From positions 372,001 to 436,000 of the forward strand of contig NZ_JABBFY010000001.1 of assembly GCF_012927115.1 (NCBI RefSeq): DNA of 64,000 nt, read 5' to 3'. The DNA comes from Sphingomonas sp. G-3-2-10. GTDB lineage: Bacteria; Pseudomonadota; Alphaproteobacteria; Sphingomonadales; Sphingomonadaceae. The translations under genes and the position numbers were made by a program. A model generated the notes under the pieces. That model did not search any database and had not been told where the DNA came from. It saw only the letters and a program-made list of their open reading frames with translations. Below are positions 1-6,786 of the stretch, one piece after another. Numbering within the stretch: position 1 is the first letter of the stretch; every line of letters begins with the position of its first letter.

Positions 1-921
1 TATGTCGGGTCGTGCGACGGCAATATGGATCAGGGATCGATGCGCGCCGACGTGAACGTTTCGGTCCGCAAGCCCGGCGAGCCGTTCGGCACGCGCACCG
101 AGACCAAGAACGTCAACTCGGTCCGCTTCGTGATGCAGACGGTCGAGATCGAAGCGAAGCGTCAGGTCGAGGTGCTCGAAGCTGGTGGCCGCATCGTGCA
201 GGAAACCCGTCTGTTCGATCCCGATCGCGGCGAGACGCGGTCGATGCGGTCGAAGGAAGACGCGCACGACTATCGCTACTTCCCCGATCCCGATCTGCTG
301 CCGCTGGAACTGGACGACGCATTCCTGAACGAGTGCGAAGCGAGCCTGCCCGAACTGCCCGACGCCAAGCGCCGCCGGTACGAGCAAGATCTTGGGCTGA
401 CTGCGTACAACGCCGCGGTGCTGACCGCCGATGCCGATACGGCGCGCTGGTTCGAAGCGCTGCTGGCCGAAGGTGCGCGCATCCAGGGCAAGGGCGAGCA
501 GGAAGTGGCGCGCGCCAGCGCCAACTGGCTGATCTCCGACCTGTTCGGCGCGCTCAACAAGCTGGGCAAGGATCTGGGCGAGAGCCCGGTCAGCCCGGTG
601 CAGGGCGCCGAGCTGCTGGCGCTGGCCGCCAATGGTACGCTGAGCGGGCCGCTGGCCAAGCAGGTGTTCGAGATCATGCTCGAAACCGGCGACGCGCCCG
701 AGAAGATCGTCGAGGAGCGCGGCTTGAAGCAGACCAGCGACACCGGCGCGATCGAAGCGGTGATCGCCGAGATCCTCGCGAAGAACCCCGGCCAGCTCGA
801 ACAGTATCGTGGCGGCAAGGAAGCGCTATTCGGCTTCTTCGTCGGCCAGACGATGAAGGCGATGGCAGGCAAGGCCAATCCGGCCGTGGTCAACGAGTTG
901 CTGAAGAAAGCGCTCGGTTAG
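1..921 (+). CDS. gatB: Asp-tRNA(Asn)/Glu-tRNA(Gln) amidotransferase subunit B, C-terminal part
   Basis: The reading frame is open from the first base, so the gene starts upstream and about 190 N-terminal residues are missing if the protein has the usual length of around 490. The visible 306 codons open with the GatB signature region (GNMDQGSMR, then ADVNVSVR), followed by an acceptor-binding segment and the helical GatB/YqeY tail ([12 protein letters not shown], ending NELLKKALG). GatB is the kinase and tRNA-binding subunit of the GatCAB complex, which amidates mischarged Glu-tRNA(Gln) or Asp-tRNA(Asn) in the cytoplasm. The stop is TAG at 919-921. Identification is secure; only the 5' end is unseen. 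Confidence 0.95.
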   Translation, partial: YVGSCDGNMDQGSMRADVNVSVRKPGEPFGTRTETKNVNSVRFVMQTVEIEAKRQVEVLEAGGRIVQETRLFDPDRGETRSMRSKEDAHDYRYFPDPDLLPLELDDAFLNECEASLPELPDAKRRRYEQDLGLTAYNAAVLTADADTARWFEALLAEGARIQGKGEQEVARASANWLISDLFGALNKLGKDLGESPVSPVQGAELLALAANGTLSGPLAKQVFEIMLETGDAPEKIVEERGLKQTSDTGAIEAVIAEILAKNPGQLEQYRGGKEALFGFFVGQTMKAMAGKANPAVVNELLKKALG

Positions 922-972
922 TCATTGTCACCTCCTGACGGAGCATTATGGTGCGCCGTCAGGGGGGAGAGG

Positions 973-1524
973 ATGCGCATCATTGCAACGTTGATGGCTG
1001 GCGTCGCCGCGCTTCTGGCGCTGCCGGCATATGCTCAGGATACCGGTGCGCCGGTCGATCCCGCGACGATCGTCGTTCCCGATCTTACCGGCGGACGCGA
1101 CCCCGACGTGGTGCGCAACGGCTGGAAATATTTCTATTTCTGGCGAGCGGATACGAGCTTCGAGGAAGCACTGGCCGACTTCACCGAATGCTATCGCTTC
1201 CTGCCGGTGGGGAGCACCCATCCCGGCACGCCGATGTTCGCGCCGTGGGAGGGCAGGCCGGCCGCCGAAGCCTATACGCCGATCCCGGCCTATGGGCTGG
1301 TGGGCGTGGCGATCGGGGCGATCATCGCCGGCCCGCTGGAGCGCCGCGCGCGTCAGTCACGCCTGCGCCGCTGCATGGAGCCGCGCGGCTATCAGCGCTA
1401 CCCGTTGCAGGAGCGCCGCTGGGAAGTGCTTACCGACAATTTCTCGGCGGCTTCGATCGCCATGCAGGCCAAGGCGGCATCGGGCGCCGCGCCCGATGGC
1501 CTGCCGCTTCCGGAGGACCGCTGA
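973..1524 (+). CDS. Secreted protein of unknown function, paralogue A1
   Basis: A 183-residue protein with a clear signal peptide (residues 1-21, cleavage after AYA). The ATG at 973 was chosen over an upstream ORF start because it follows a purine-rich RBS (GGGGGGAGAGG) and begins the signal peptide. A conserved block WKYFYFWRAD...EALADFTECYRF lies at 51-76, a Gly/Ala-rich hydrophobic stretch at 107-120 resembles a membrane or glycine-zipper segment, and LRRCM...GYQRY follows at 131-143. The same order of blocks occurs in the gene at 2522, its tandem paralogue. The stop overlaps the start of the next gene (TGATG), so the two are translationally coupled. Function unknown; an envelope location is inferred. 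Confidence 0.75.
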   Translation: MRIIATLMAGVAALLALPAYAQDTGAPVDPATIVVPDLTGGRDPDVVRNGWKYFYFWRADTSFEEALADFTECYRFLPVGSTHPGTPMFAPWEGRPAAEAYTPIPAYGLVGVAIGAIIAGPLERRARQSRLRRCMEPRGYQRYPLQERRWEVLTDNFSAASIAMQAKAASGAAPDGLPLPEDR

Positions 1525-2429
1525 TGCTCGCGTGGCTTTCCGCAATCGCACTCGCCAGCTCGCCCGTGGCAGCCGGCGACCGCCCGGGTCAGGAAATCGT
1601 CCAGATCCGCGAAGGCGCGCCGGTGACGATCCGGCCGGACCGCGCCTATCTGATCATTCGCGTACATAAGCCCAAAGGCGTTCCGACGTTCGAGCCTGTC
1701 CTGATGCGCATCCCGGCCCGCGCGGAGATGGATGCCTATAATGTGGCCAAGGCCCAGGCCTTCGCCGAGGCCGAGCCGAAGCTGAAGGCGGAGCGCGAAC
1801 GAGCACTGGCGCGAAAGTCGCAGGCCGAGGCGGCGGGGAAGAAGTTCAACGGCGACATCCCGCCGGTGCCTTCGCTCGAAACCTTCAATTTCGTCTATGC
1901 CGGCACGCTCAACGTGAACGCGATCGCCAACAACTGGCCGTTCGTGAAGGGGCAGCCGGACAGTCTGTTCCTCGTCGAGACGCTGCCCGGCGACTTCGTT
2001 CTCTATGGCGCGTCATGGGGCATGGGCTGGCAGGGGCTGCATGTGTGCTTCTGCCTCGGCACGGTGGGCTTCACCGCCAAGGCGGGCGAAGTGACCGATC
2101 TCGGCACCTTCTACGCCGATGCCGCCAAGTCCAAGTCCATCGTTCCCGAACTGGCGGCGGAGACCGGATTCGGCCCGAGCAGCGATACGCCGAACGTGCT
2201 GATCGCGGGCACCGTGCGGCCGGTCGCGCCCGGAACGGCCCTGCCGCCCGCGCTGGCGGGGGTGACGGTGGTGCGCGGCGAATATCGCGCGGTGGGCAAG
2301 TACTTCAATCCCAATGCCGGGGGCGTCAACCGGCTGGTGCCGGTGCCGGGCGTGCTGAGCTACGACCGGGGCAAGGTGATCGACGTGAAGAGCGGTAAGG
2401 AAGCACCGGGGGCCTATCCGTTCCGGTGA
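1524..2429 (+). CDS. Secreted protein of unknown function, paralogue B1
   Basis: A 301-residue protein with an N-terminal hydrophobic signal (residues 1-17). A charged Ala/Glu/Lys-rich helix, probably a coiled coil, spans about 66-107. A beta-rich part then follows with PGDFVLYG, the motif CFCLGT at 175-180, and TAKAGEVTDLG. The C-terminal third ends GVLSYDRGKVIDVKSG. These blocks recur in the gene at 3127 (CLCMGT, ARAGQITDMG, GVLGYERDKVIDL), so the two are paralogues. The start overlaps the stop of A1. The pattern of short beta segments with an internal Cys pair suggests a periplasmic or surface lipoprotein-like fold, but no known family was recognised. Confidence 0.75.
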   Translation: MLAWLSAIALASSPVAAGDRPGQEIVQIREGAPVTIRPDRAYLIIRVHKPKGVPTFEPVLMRIPARAEMDAYNVAKAQAFAEAEPKLKAERERALARKSQAEAAGKKFNGDIPPVPSLETFNFVYAGTLNVNAIANNWPFVKGQPDSLFLVETLPGDFVLYGASWGMGWQGLHVCFCLGTVGFTAKAGEVTDLGTFYADAAKSKSIVPELAAETGFGPSSDTPNVLIAGTVRPVAPGTALPPALAGVTVVRGEYRAVGKYFNPNAGGVNRLVPVPGVLSYDRGKVIDVKSGKEAPGAYPFR

Positions 2430-2521
2430 CGTCGTCGCGCCGGAAGGGCGCCCGGACCGCTTGTCACGGGGCGCATTGCCGCTATCGTGACGATCGTTGC
2501 GGTTCCGCAATGGGGGAAATG

Positions 2522-3130
2522 ATGAGATTTGGCAGGATGACGGCGCTCGCGCTGGGCGCCGTGTTGTGTGCGGGCCTTTCGGCGAACGACGCCAAGGCGC
2601 AGCGGCGGCAAGCGGCGGGGCCGATCGACGTAGCGAAGATCAAGGTGCCGGCGCTCACCTTCGTCGAGACCGACAAGATCGCGGCCGATTACGACAAATA
2701 CTTCTTCTTCCATCGCGACGAGACCGATTTCACGACGGCCTATGCCGATGTCCTCGAATGCGACGGCTATTCGCGCGGACCGTTCCAGGGCTCGAACAAC
2801 GCGCCGGGCTATGTCGACACGCCCTATCAATATCAGGGCACGATGGCGGGCGCGCTGGGCGGGGCGCTGGGCAATCTGCTGGTCGCGTCGATCAGCACCG
2901 CGAGCCGGACCAATGGCGAACGCCGCCGCCTGCGCCGCGCCAACATGCGAACCTGCATGGGGTTCAAGGGGTATCAACGCTACGGGCTGCCCAAGGGGAT
3001 CTGGGGCAAGTTCCATTTCGAGGGCAGCGCCGCCGATGCGCTGCCTTTGGCCCGCCAGCGCGACTATCTTCAGCGCCAGGCCAAGGTCGCTTCGGGGCCG
3101 CGCCCGGCAGGAAAGGAGTTGGAACCATGA
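2522..3130 (+). CDS. Secreted protein of unknown function, paralogue A2
   Basis: A 202-residue protein with a signal peptide ending near residue 26 (AKAQ). It repeats the layout of A1: YDKYFFFHRDETDF...ADVLECDGY, a Gly-rich hydrophobic segment (MAGALGGALGNLLVA, 108-122), then LRRANMRTCM and GYQRY at 150-154. Two ATG codons are adjacent (2519, 2522). The second was chosen for better spacing from GGGGGA at 2512. The stop overlaps the ATG of the next gene (ATGA), so A2 and B2 are coupled exactly like A1 and B1. About 90 bases with no coding signal separate B1 from A2. Function unknown. Confidence 0.75.
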   Translation: MRFGRMTALALGAVLCAGLSANDAKAQRRQAAGPIDVAKIKVPALTFVETDKIAADYDKYFFFHRDETDFTTAYADVLECDGYSRGPFQGSNNAPGYVDTPYQYQGTMAGALGGALGNLLVASISTASRTNGERRRLRRANMRTCMGFKGYQRYGLPKGIWGKFHFEGSAADALPLARQRDYLQRQAKVASGPRPAGKELEP

Positions 3131-3927
3131 GCCTGCGTCTGTTCGCCGTCGCGGCTGCCGCCTGCGCGATGTTTGCCGGCGCCCTGCCTGCCCACGCGCA
3201 GGGCAAGCGCCATGCGCCGCAATATTCCGAGCCGGTCAACGGGCGGATCGAGACCGGCAAGGCTTATATCCTCTATCGTGGGCCGACGACGCGGCTGACC
3301 CTGCTGCGCGCGCCGCTCGAAGCCGATCGCGAAGCATATCGCGCCGAGCGGGCCAAGGCGCTGAAGGACGCGCAGGCGCGGGCGAATATGGTGGCACGGC
3401 TCAAGCCGCTGGTGATTACCGACGCCACTCTGGTCCATCCCCCGATCGAGATGAGGATGCGGGTGGAGTTGCAGCCTAGCGACTTCCTGACCGGGCCGGA
3501 TGGCGAGGAACTGCTGCTCGTCGCGGTCCAGCCGGGCAACTACACCGTCTATGGCGCGATCGGCTGGGGTGAATTCGGCTTTGGCGGGCGGTGCCTGTGC
3601 ATGGGCACCGTCAGCTTCGAAGCGCGGGCCGGGCAGATCACCGACATGGGCCGGGTGCTGATAGTCGAGCCGGACGACCTCCCGCGCGAAGGCGAGCCTC
3701 AATTTCCCGGGCGGAGATCGATGACGATCGTGCCCGCGACCGCGCCGGTCCGGATGCCCGCCCCGTTCGAAGACGCGACGGTGGCGCCCGCGGAGTACCG
3801 CGCGGCGGACAAGATCCCCAATTTCCTCAAGATCGACATCGACCGGCTGACACCCATGCCCGGCGTACTGGGATATGAACGCGACAAGGTGATCGACCTG
3901 CGCGCCACCGGCAGCGCGGCGAATTGA
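3127..3927 (+). CDS. Secreted protein of unknown function, paralogue B2
   Basis: A 266-residue protein with a signal peptide cut after AHA at residue 24 and a strong RBS (AAAGGAG at 3113) inside the end of A2. It carries the charged helical stretch (about 65-92), PGNYTVYG, CLCMGT at 156-161, FEARAGQITDMG and a C-terminal GVLGYERDKVIDL, matching B1 block by block but shorter in the first half. The two conserved Cys could form a disulfide or bind a ligand. It is the last gene of the plus-strand group and converges on the CELHVWP genes across a short hairpin. No database family was recognised. Confidence 0.75.
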   Translation: MSLRLFAVAAAACAMFAGALPAHAQGKRHAPQYSEPVNGRIETGKAYILYRGPTTRLTLLRAPLEADREAYRAERAKALKDAQARANMVARLKPLVITDATLVHPPIEMRMRVELQPSDFLTGPDGEELLLVAVQPGNYTVYGAIGWGEFGFGGRCLCMGTVSFEARAGQITDMGRVLIVEPDDLPREGEPQFPGRRSMTIVPATAPVRMPAPFEDATVAPAEYRAADKIPNFLKIDIDRLTPMPGVLGYERDKVIDLRATGSAAN

Positions 3928-3932
3928 CCGAT

Positions 3933-3958
3933 GGGCGCCCGGCCAGTGGCCGGCCGCC
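3933..3958. terminator. Bidirectional hairpin between convergent genes
   Basis: Arms 3933-3945 and 3947-3959 pair over 13 positions with one mismatch (GGGCGCCCGGCCA against its near complement). It sits in the 44-base gap between two convergent genes and is almost symmetrical, so it could stop transcription from both sides. There is no T-tract, which makes intrinsic termination less certain. Confidence 0.5.
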
Positions 3959-3971
3959 CGCCTGATCGATC

Positions 3972-4631
3972 TTACTTCGTCTTCGCCGGCTTGCGCGCCG
4001 CCACGCGGGTGCGGGCGTTGTTGGCGTATTCCTCGAAATTCTTCTTGAACACGCTCACCAGCTCGTCGAGCGCGGCGATCGCGTCTTCGCCTTCCTTGGG
4101 CGGGAAGAGCTTGAGGCCATTGCCGCCCCATGCCTTGTATTCGAAGTCGATCTTCTGGTCGTCGCCGAAGTCGCGATACATGAACAGGGTGCGCAGCGAG
4201 CGGCCATAGATCGCCGCCTTCTGGTAGAAGACGTCGGCGACGATGAGTTCGCCATAGCAGGCCGCGGTCGAATCCGAACGGCGCGTCTTGACCTTGTTCA
4301 TCGTCTTGCGCTCGAGCGGCTCTTCGTGGCGGATGATCACCGTGCCGGGCTTGAGGCTCAGCAACGTGTTGAGATCGAGCGACTGGAGCGCGTCGAGCTG
4401 GCTCGGGCTGTCGAGCGCGCTGGCCATCTGCGCCTTGTTGCTGGCATCCTTGCCGCCGTGGATGGCGGCATCGAGCAGGCCGCCGCCGAGCAGGCCGGTG
4501 GTGACCGACGTCATGCGCTCGGCTGGCCAGACGTGAAGCTCGCACGGCGCGTCCTGAGCGGATGCGGCCGCCGAAGCGAAGAAGGTGAGGCTGGCGGCGA
4601 TCGCCGTGGCCGTACGGAAGGCTGCTTTCAT
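3972..4631 (-). CDS. Secreted CELHVWP-motif protein, copy 1
   Basis: A 219-residue protein with a signal peptide cut after ASA (about residue 25). CELHVWP stands directly behind the mature N-terminus (30-36). Shared blocks follow: GTVIIRHEEPLE, VKTRRS, CYGELIVADVFYQ, GRSLRTLFMYRDFG, FPPKEGED and a C-terminal amphipathic helix. The start is set by GGGGGATATC just before the ATG; a longer frame upstream is not needed. It is the last of three tandem paralogues transcribed leftward (5345-6022, 4672-5337, 3972-4631). Two conserved Cys (in CELH and CYxEL) may form a disulfide. Function unknown. Confidence 0.75.
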   Translation of the reverse strand: MKAAFRTATAIAASLTFFASAAASAQDAPCELHVWPAERMTSVTTGLLGGGLLDAAIHGGKDASNKAQMASALDSPSQLDALQSLDLNTLLSLKPGTVIIRHEEPLERKTMNKVKTRRSDSTAACYGELIVADVFYQKAAIYGRSLRTLFMYRDFGDDQKIDFEYKAWGGNGLKLFPPKEGEDAIAALDELVSVFKKNFEEYANNARTRVAARKPAKTK

Positions 4632-4671
4632 GATATCCCCCAGTGGTTGAATTATAACGTCGGTAGGAACG

Positions 4672-5337
4672 TCACGGCCTCTTCCGGAGCAGTTCGGAGA
4701 AGCGTGTCGCATTGGTTCGGAAGGCCGAAACAATCTCGTCGAGCGCGGGCTGGCTCAAATCGGGCGGGTCGATCGAAAAGATCAGGAGCTTTGTGTCGAC
4801 CCAGGTGCCGAAGCTGCGCACCGGCGCGGCCTGGGCGCCGAAATCGCGAAAGCGGTAGAAGGTCTTGAGCGTCCGGCCATTGGCGTAGGCGCGCGCGTAG
4901 AACACGTCGTCCACCACCAGATCGGCATAGCAGGGCGCGACCGTCTCGACATAGCGGGTCCGCACCGTGCGGATCGTGCGGCTTTCCAGCGGCGTGTCGT
5001 GCACGACGACGACATGGCCGGGGAGACCGAGCATGTCGGCCAACGGGAGCGACTTGAGGGCCTCGACCTGAACCGCGGTGGACATGGGCTCGGGCGTGGC
5101 CGACGCGGCGAGATTGTCCCGCGCCCGCTCGTCGGCGGCATCCGCGGATTTTTGCTGCGACTGCTTGATCAGCGCGGGGATGAGGCCGGCCGAGGGCGAG
5201 GATTCGAACGCGCGCTGCCGCACGCTACCCATGCCGTCGGCGGGCCAGACATGGAGTTCGCACGGCGCATCCTGCGCGGACGCGGGCAGCGCGGCGCACG
5301 ACAGCAGCAGAGCGGAGAATGCGCTGCGCATCCGCAT
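4672..5337 (-). CDS. Secreted CELHVWP-motif protein, copy 2
   Basis: A 221-residue protein with a signal peptide ending ASA at residues 20-22 and CELHVWP at 26-32. It keeps the family blocks GHVVVVHDTPLE, VRTRYV, CYADLVVDDVFYAR, GRTLKTFYRFRDFG and a C-terminal helix (EIVSAFRTNATRF). Seven bases separate it from the upstream copy and 40 from the downstream copy, consistent with one transcript. It diverges from its neighbours mainly between CELHVWP and the HxxPLE block. Function unknown; the preserved signal peptide and Cys pair point to a folded periplasmic or surface role. Confidence 0.75.
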   Translation of the reverse strand: MRMRSAFSALLLSCAALPASAQDAPCELHVWPADGMGSVRQRAFESSPSAGLIPALIKQSQQKSADAADERARDNLAASATPEPMSTAVQVEALKSLPLADMLGLPGHVVVVHDTPLESRTIRTVRTRYVETVAPCYADLVVDDVFYARAYANGRTLKTFYRFRDFGAQAAPVRSFGTWVDTKLLIFSIDPPDLSQPALDEIVSAFRTNATRFSELLRKRP

Positions 5338-5344
5338 GGCGGCG

Positions 5345-6022
5345 CTATTTGCGCTTCGGCGGCTTGGTGAGCGCGGCGGCGAATTGCGCCACGTTCGATT
5401 CGAACGCCTTGCGCAGCTCTTCCGCCGCGGCGGGCATGTTGTCGGGCGCCTTGGGCGGGAATTGCAGCAGCTTGGTCATGGCGAAGCTGCCGAACATCCG
5501 CCGGGGTGCCGCATCGGGGCCGAAATCGCGGAAGCGGAACGAGGCGCGTAGCGCATTGCCGCCGATTACATTCTGCGTCAACAGCAGGTCGTCGACCATC
5601 AGCTCCGCGTAGCAGGGCGAATTGCTGGTGGCCAAACGGGTCTTGCTCGCGCGGATTTCACGGCTGCTCAGCGGCTGCGGATGGACGATCACCGCATAGT
5701 CGGGGAGTGCGACGAGCTTGGGCAGGTTCATTCCTGCCAGCAAATGTCCCTGTACTTCGGCCGTGAGCGGATTTTCCGGTGCCTCCGGATAGCCTTCGCG
5801 ACCCTTGGTCGATCCATTGATCGTCCCGCCATGCACCCAGCCATAATAGAGATGGATCAGGTCGGAACCTGGCCAGACATGGAGCTCGCAACCGGCCGGC
5901 GTGGGCTCGGTCGCAGGTGCCGCCGCAACGCTTGCCGGAGCTGCCGCCGAATCCTGTGCGGAGGCCGGAGATGTGGATGCAAGAGCGGCCAAAACCGCGA
6001 AAAAAGACAATCGAATGATCAA
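5345..6022 (-). CDS. Secreted CELHVWP-motif protein, copy 3 (first in the operon)
   Basis: A 225-residue protein with a signal peptide cut after ASA (about residue 22), then an Ala/Pro-rich linker missing in the other copies, then CELHVWP at 45-51. Family blocks present: YAVIVHPQPL, KTRLAT, CYAELMVDDLLLTQ, NALRASFRFRDFG, LLQFPPKAPD and EELRKAFESN. It is the promoter-proximal gene of the three; the region upstream (6023-6148) separates it from a small gene read in the same direction. Function unknown. Confidence 0.75.
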   Translation of the reverse strand: MIIRLSFFAVLAALASTSPASAQDSAAAPASVAAAPATEPTPAGCELHVWPGSDLIHLYYGWVHGGTINGSTKGREGYPEAPENPLTAEVQGHLLAGMNLPKLVALPDYAVIVHPQPLSSREIRASKTRLATSNSPCYAELMVDDLLLTQNVIGGNALRASFRFRDFGPDAAPRRMFGSFAMTKLLQFPPKAPDNMPAAAEELRKAFESNVAQFAAALTKPPKRK

Positions 6023-6148
6023 GATGGCCCCCCCGAGCCGGAATACCGGACTGTGCTAGGCGGGGCGGGATCGGCGTGCAATTGGAAAAATGAAGCGGGT
6101 TGTCCCGCTTCATTCTAATACTCGATTTTTCCGGATTTACCGTTCCGT

Positions 6149-6349
6149 CTATTGCGCCGTCTTGTCTCGATTACTGGTCTGGCCTGCCGCTCCTGGAGCG
6201 CCGTCGGGTGCGCCGCTGGGCTCGGGCGGCGTGACGGAGGCGCCGTCGGCGGATTCGGCGGCGTCCGATGCAGCGCCGGTCACCGATTCCACGTCCTTGC
6301 GCGGATCGGGCCGGTGGTCGAGATCGGGGTCGCGGGCGATGTCACCCAT
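6149..6349 (-). CDS. Small acidic protein of unknown function
   Basis: A 66-residue protein starting MGDIARDPDLDHRPDPRKDVE and continuing as a low-complexity Ser/Ala/Pro/Gly tail. The ATG at 6347-6349 follows a good RBS (GAAGGAAA), which favours this start over a longer, Arg-rich upstream frame. It lies 11 bases behind the proline-rich gene at 6361-6534 and is probably co-transcribed with it. It has no signal peptide or membrane segment and is likely disordered. Function unknown. Confidence 0.5.
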   Translation of the reverse strand: MGDIARDPDLDHRPDPRKDVESVTGAASDAAESADGASVTPPEPSGAPDGAPGAAGQTSNRDKTAQ

Positions 6350-6360
6350 GCGGGTTTCCT

Positions 6361-6534
6361 TCAGGCGGTTGGCTGGATCGGACCGGGATCGGTGCCGGGT
6401 TGCGGCGCGGGGATATCGATATCGGGCTGCGGCGGCACGATTTCCGGCGGCTGCGTCTCGGGCTGGCCCGGCTGCGGGGCAGGGGGCGCTTCGGGCTCGG
6501 GCGTGGCTGGCTTGACGGGCGGTTCGACGGGCAA
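6361..6534 (-). CDS. Small proline-rich protein, TTG start
   Basis: A 57-residue frame, LPVEPPVKPATPEP to GPIQPTA, starting at TTG (complement of 6532-6534) behind a strong RBS (GGAAGGAG, 8 bases away) and ending in TGA at 6361-6363. It is about one third proline, with PEP, PAP and QPG repeats and no membrane segment. The RBS, the even spacing to the next small gene and the absence of a competing frame support it. The unusual start codon keeps confidence moderate. Function unknown. Confidence 0.45.
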   Translation of the reverse strand: MPVEPPVKPATPEPEAPPAPQPGQPETQPPEIVPPQPDIDIPAPQPGTDPGPIQPTA

Positions 6535-6640
6535 GATCGTGTCTCCTTCCTTGGTTCAACGCCTGTCCCTGCTGTCGGTTGCTTCGCCCTTGCCCCGGGA
6601 CCCATGACTGTTATAGAGCCCGCCGACCGGCGGTGCCCCT

Positions 6641-6725
6641 GCGGGCGTGGCGGAACTGGTAGACGCGCCAGATTTAGGTTCTGGTATCGAAAGGTGTGGG
6701 GGTTCGAGTCCCTTCGCCCGCACCA
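6641..6725 (+). tRNA. tRNA-Leu (anticodon UAG)
   Basis: The acceptor stem GCGGGCG (6641-6647) pairs with CGCCCGC ending at 6721, followed by A and an encoded CCA. The anticodon arm CCAGA-TTTAGGT-TCTGG reads TAG. A long variable arm (ATCGAAAGGTGT) and the GGTTCGAGTCC T-arm are present, as expected for a class II leucine tRNA. Confidence 0.95.
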
Positions 6726-6786
6726 GCACCGCCGTTCCTTCAGCGTCCGGACGCCGCCAATCCGAATTCTATAAGAAAGCCGTGAA

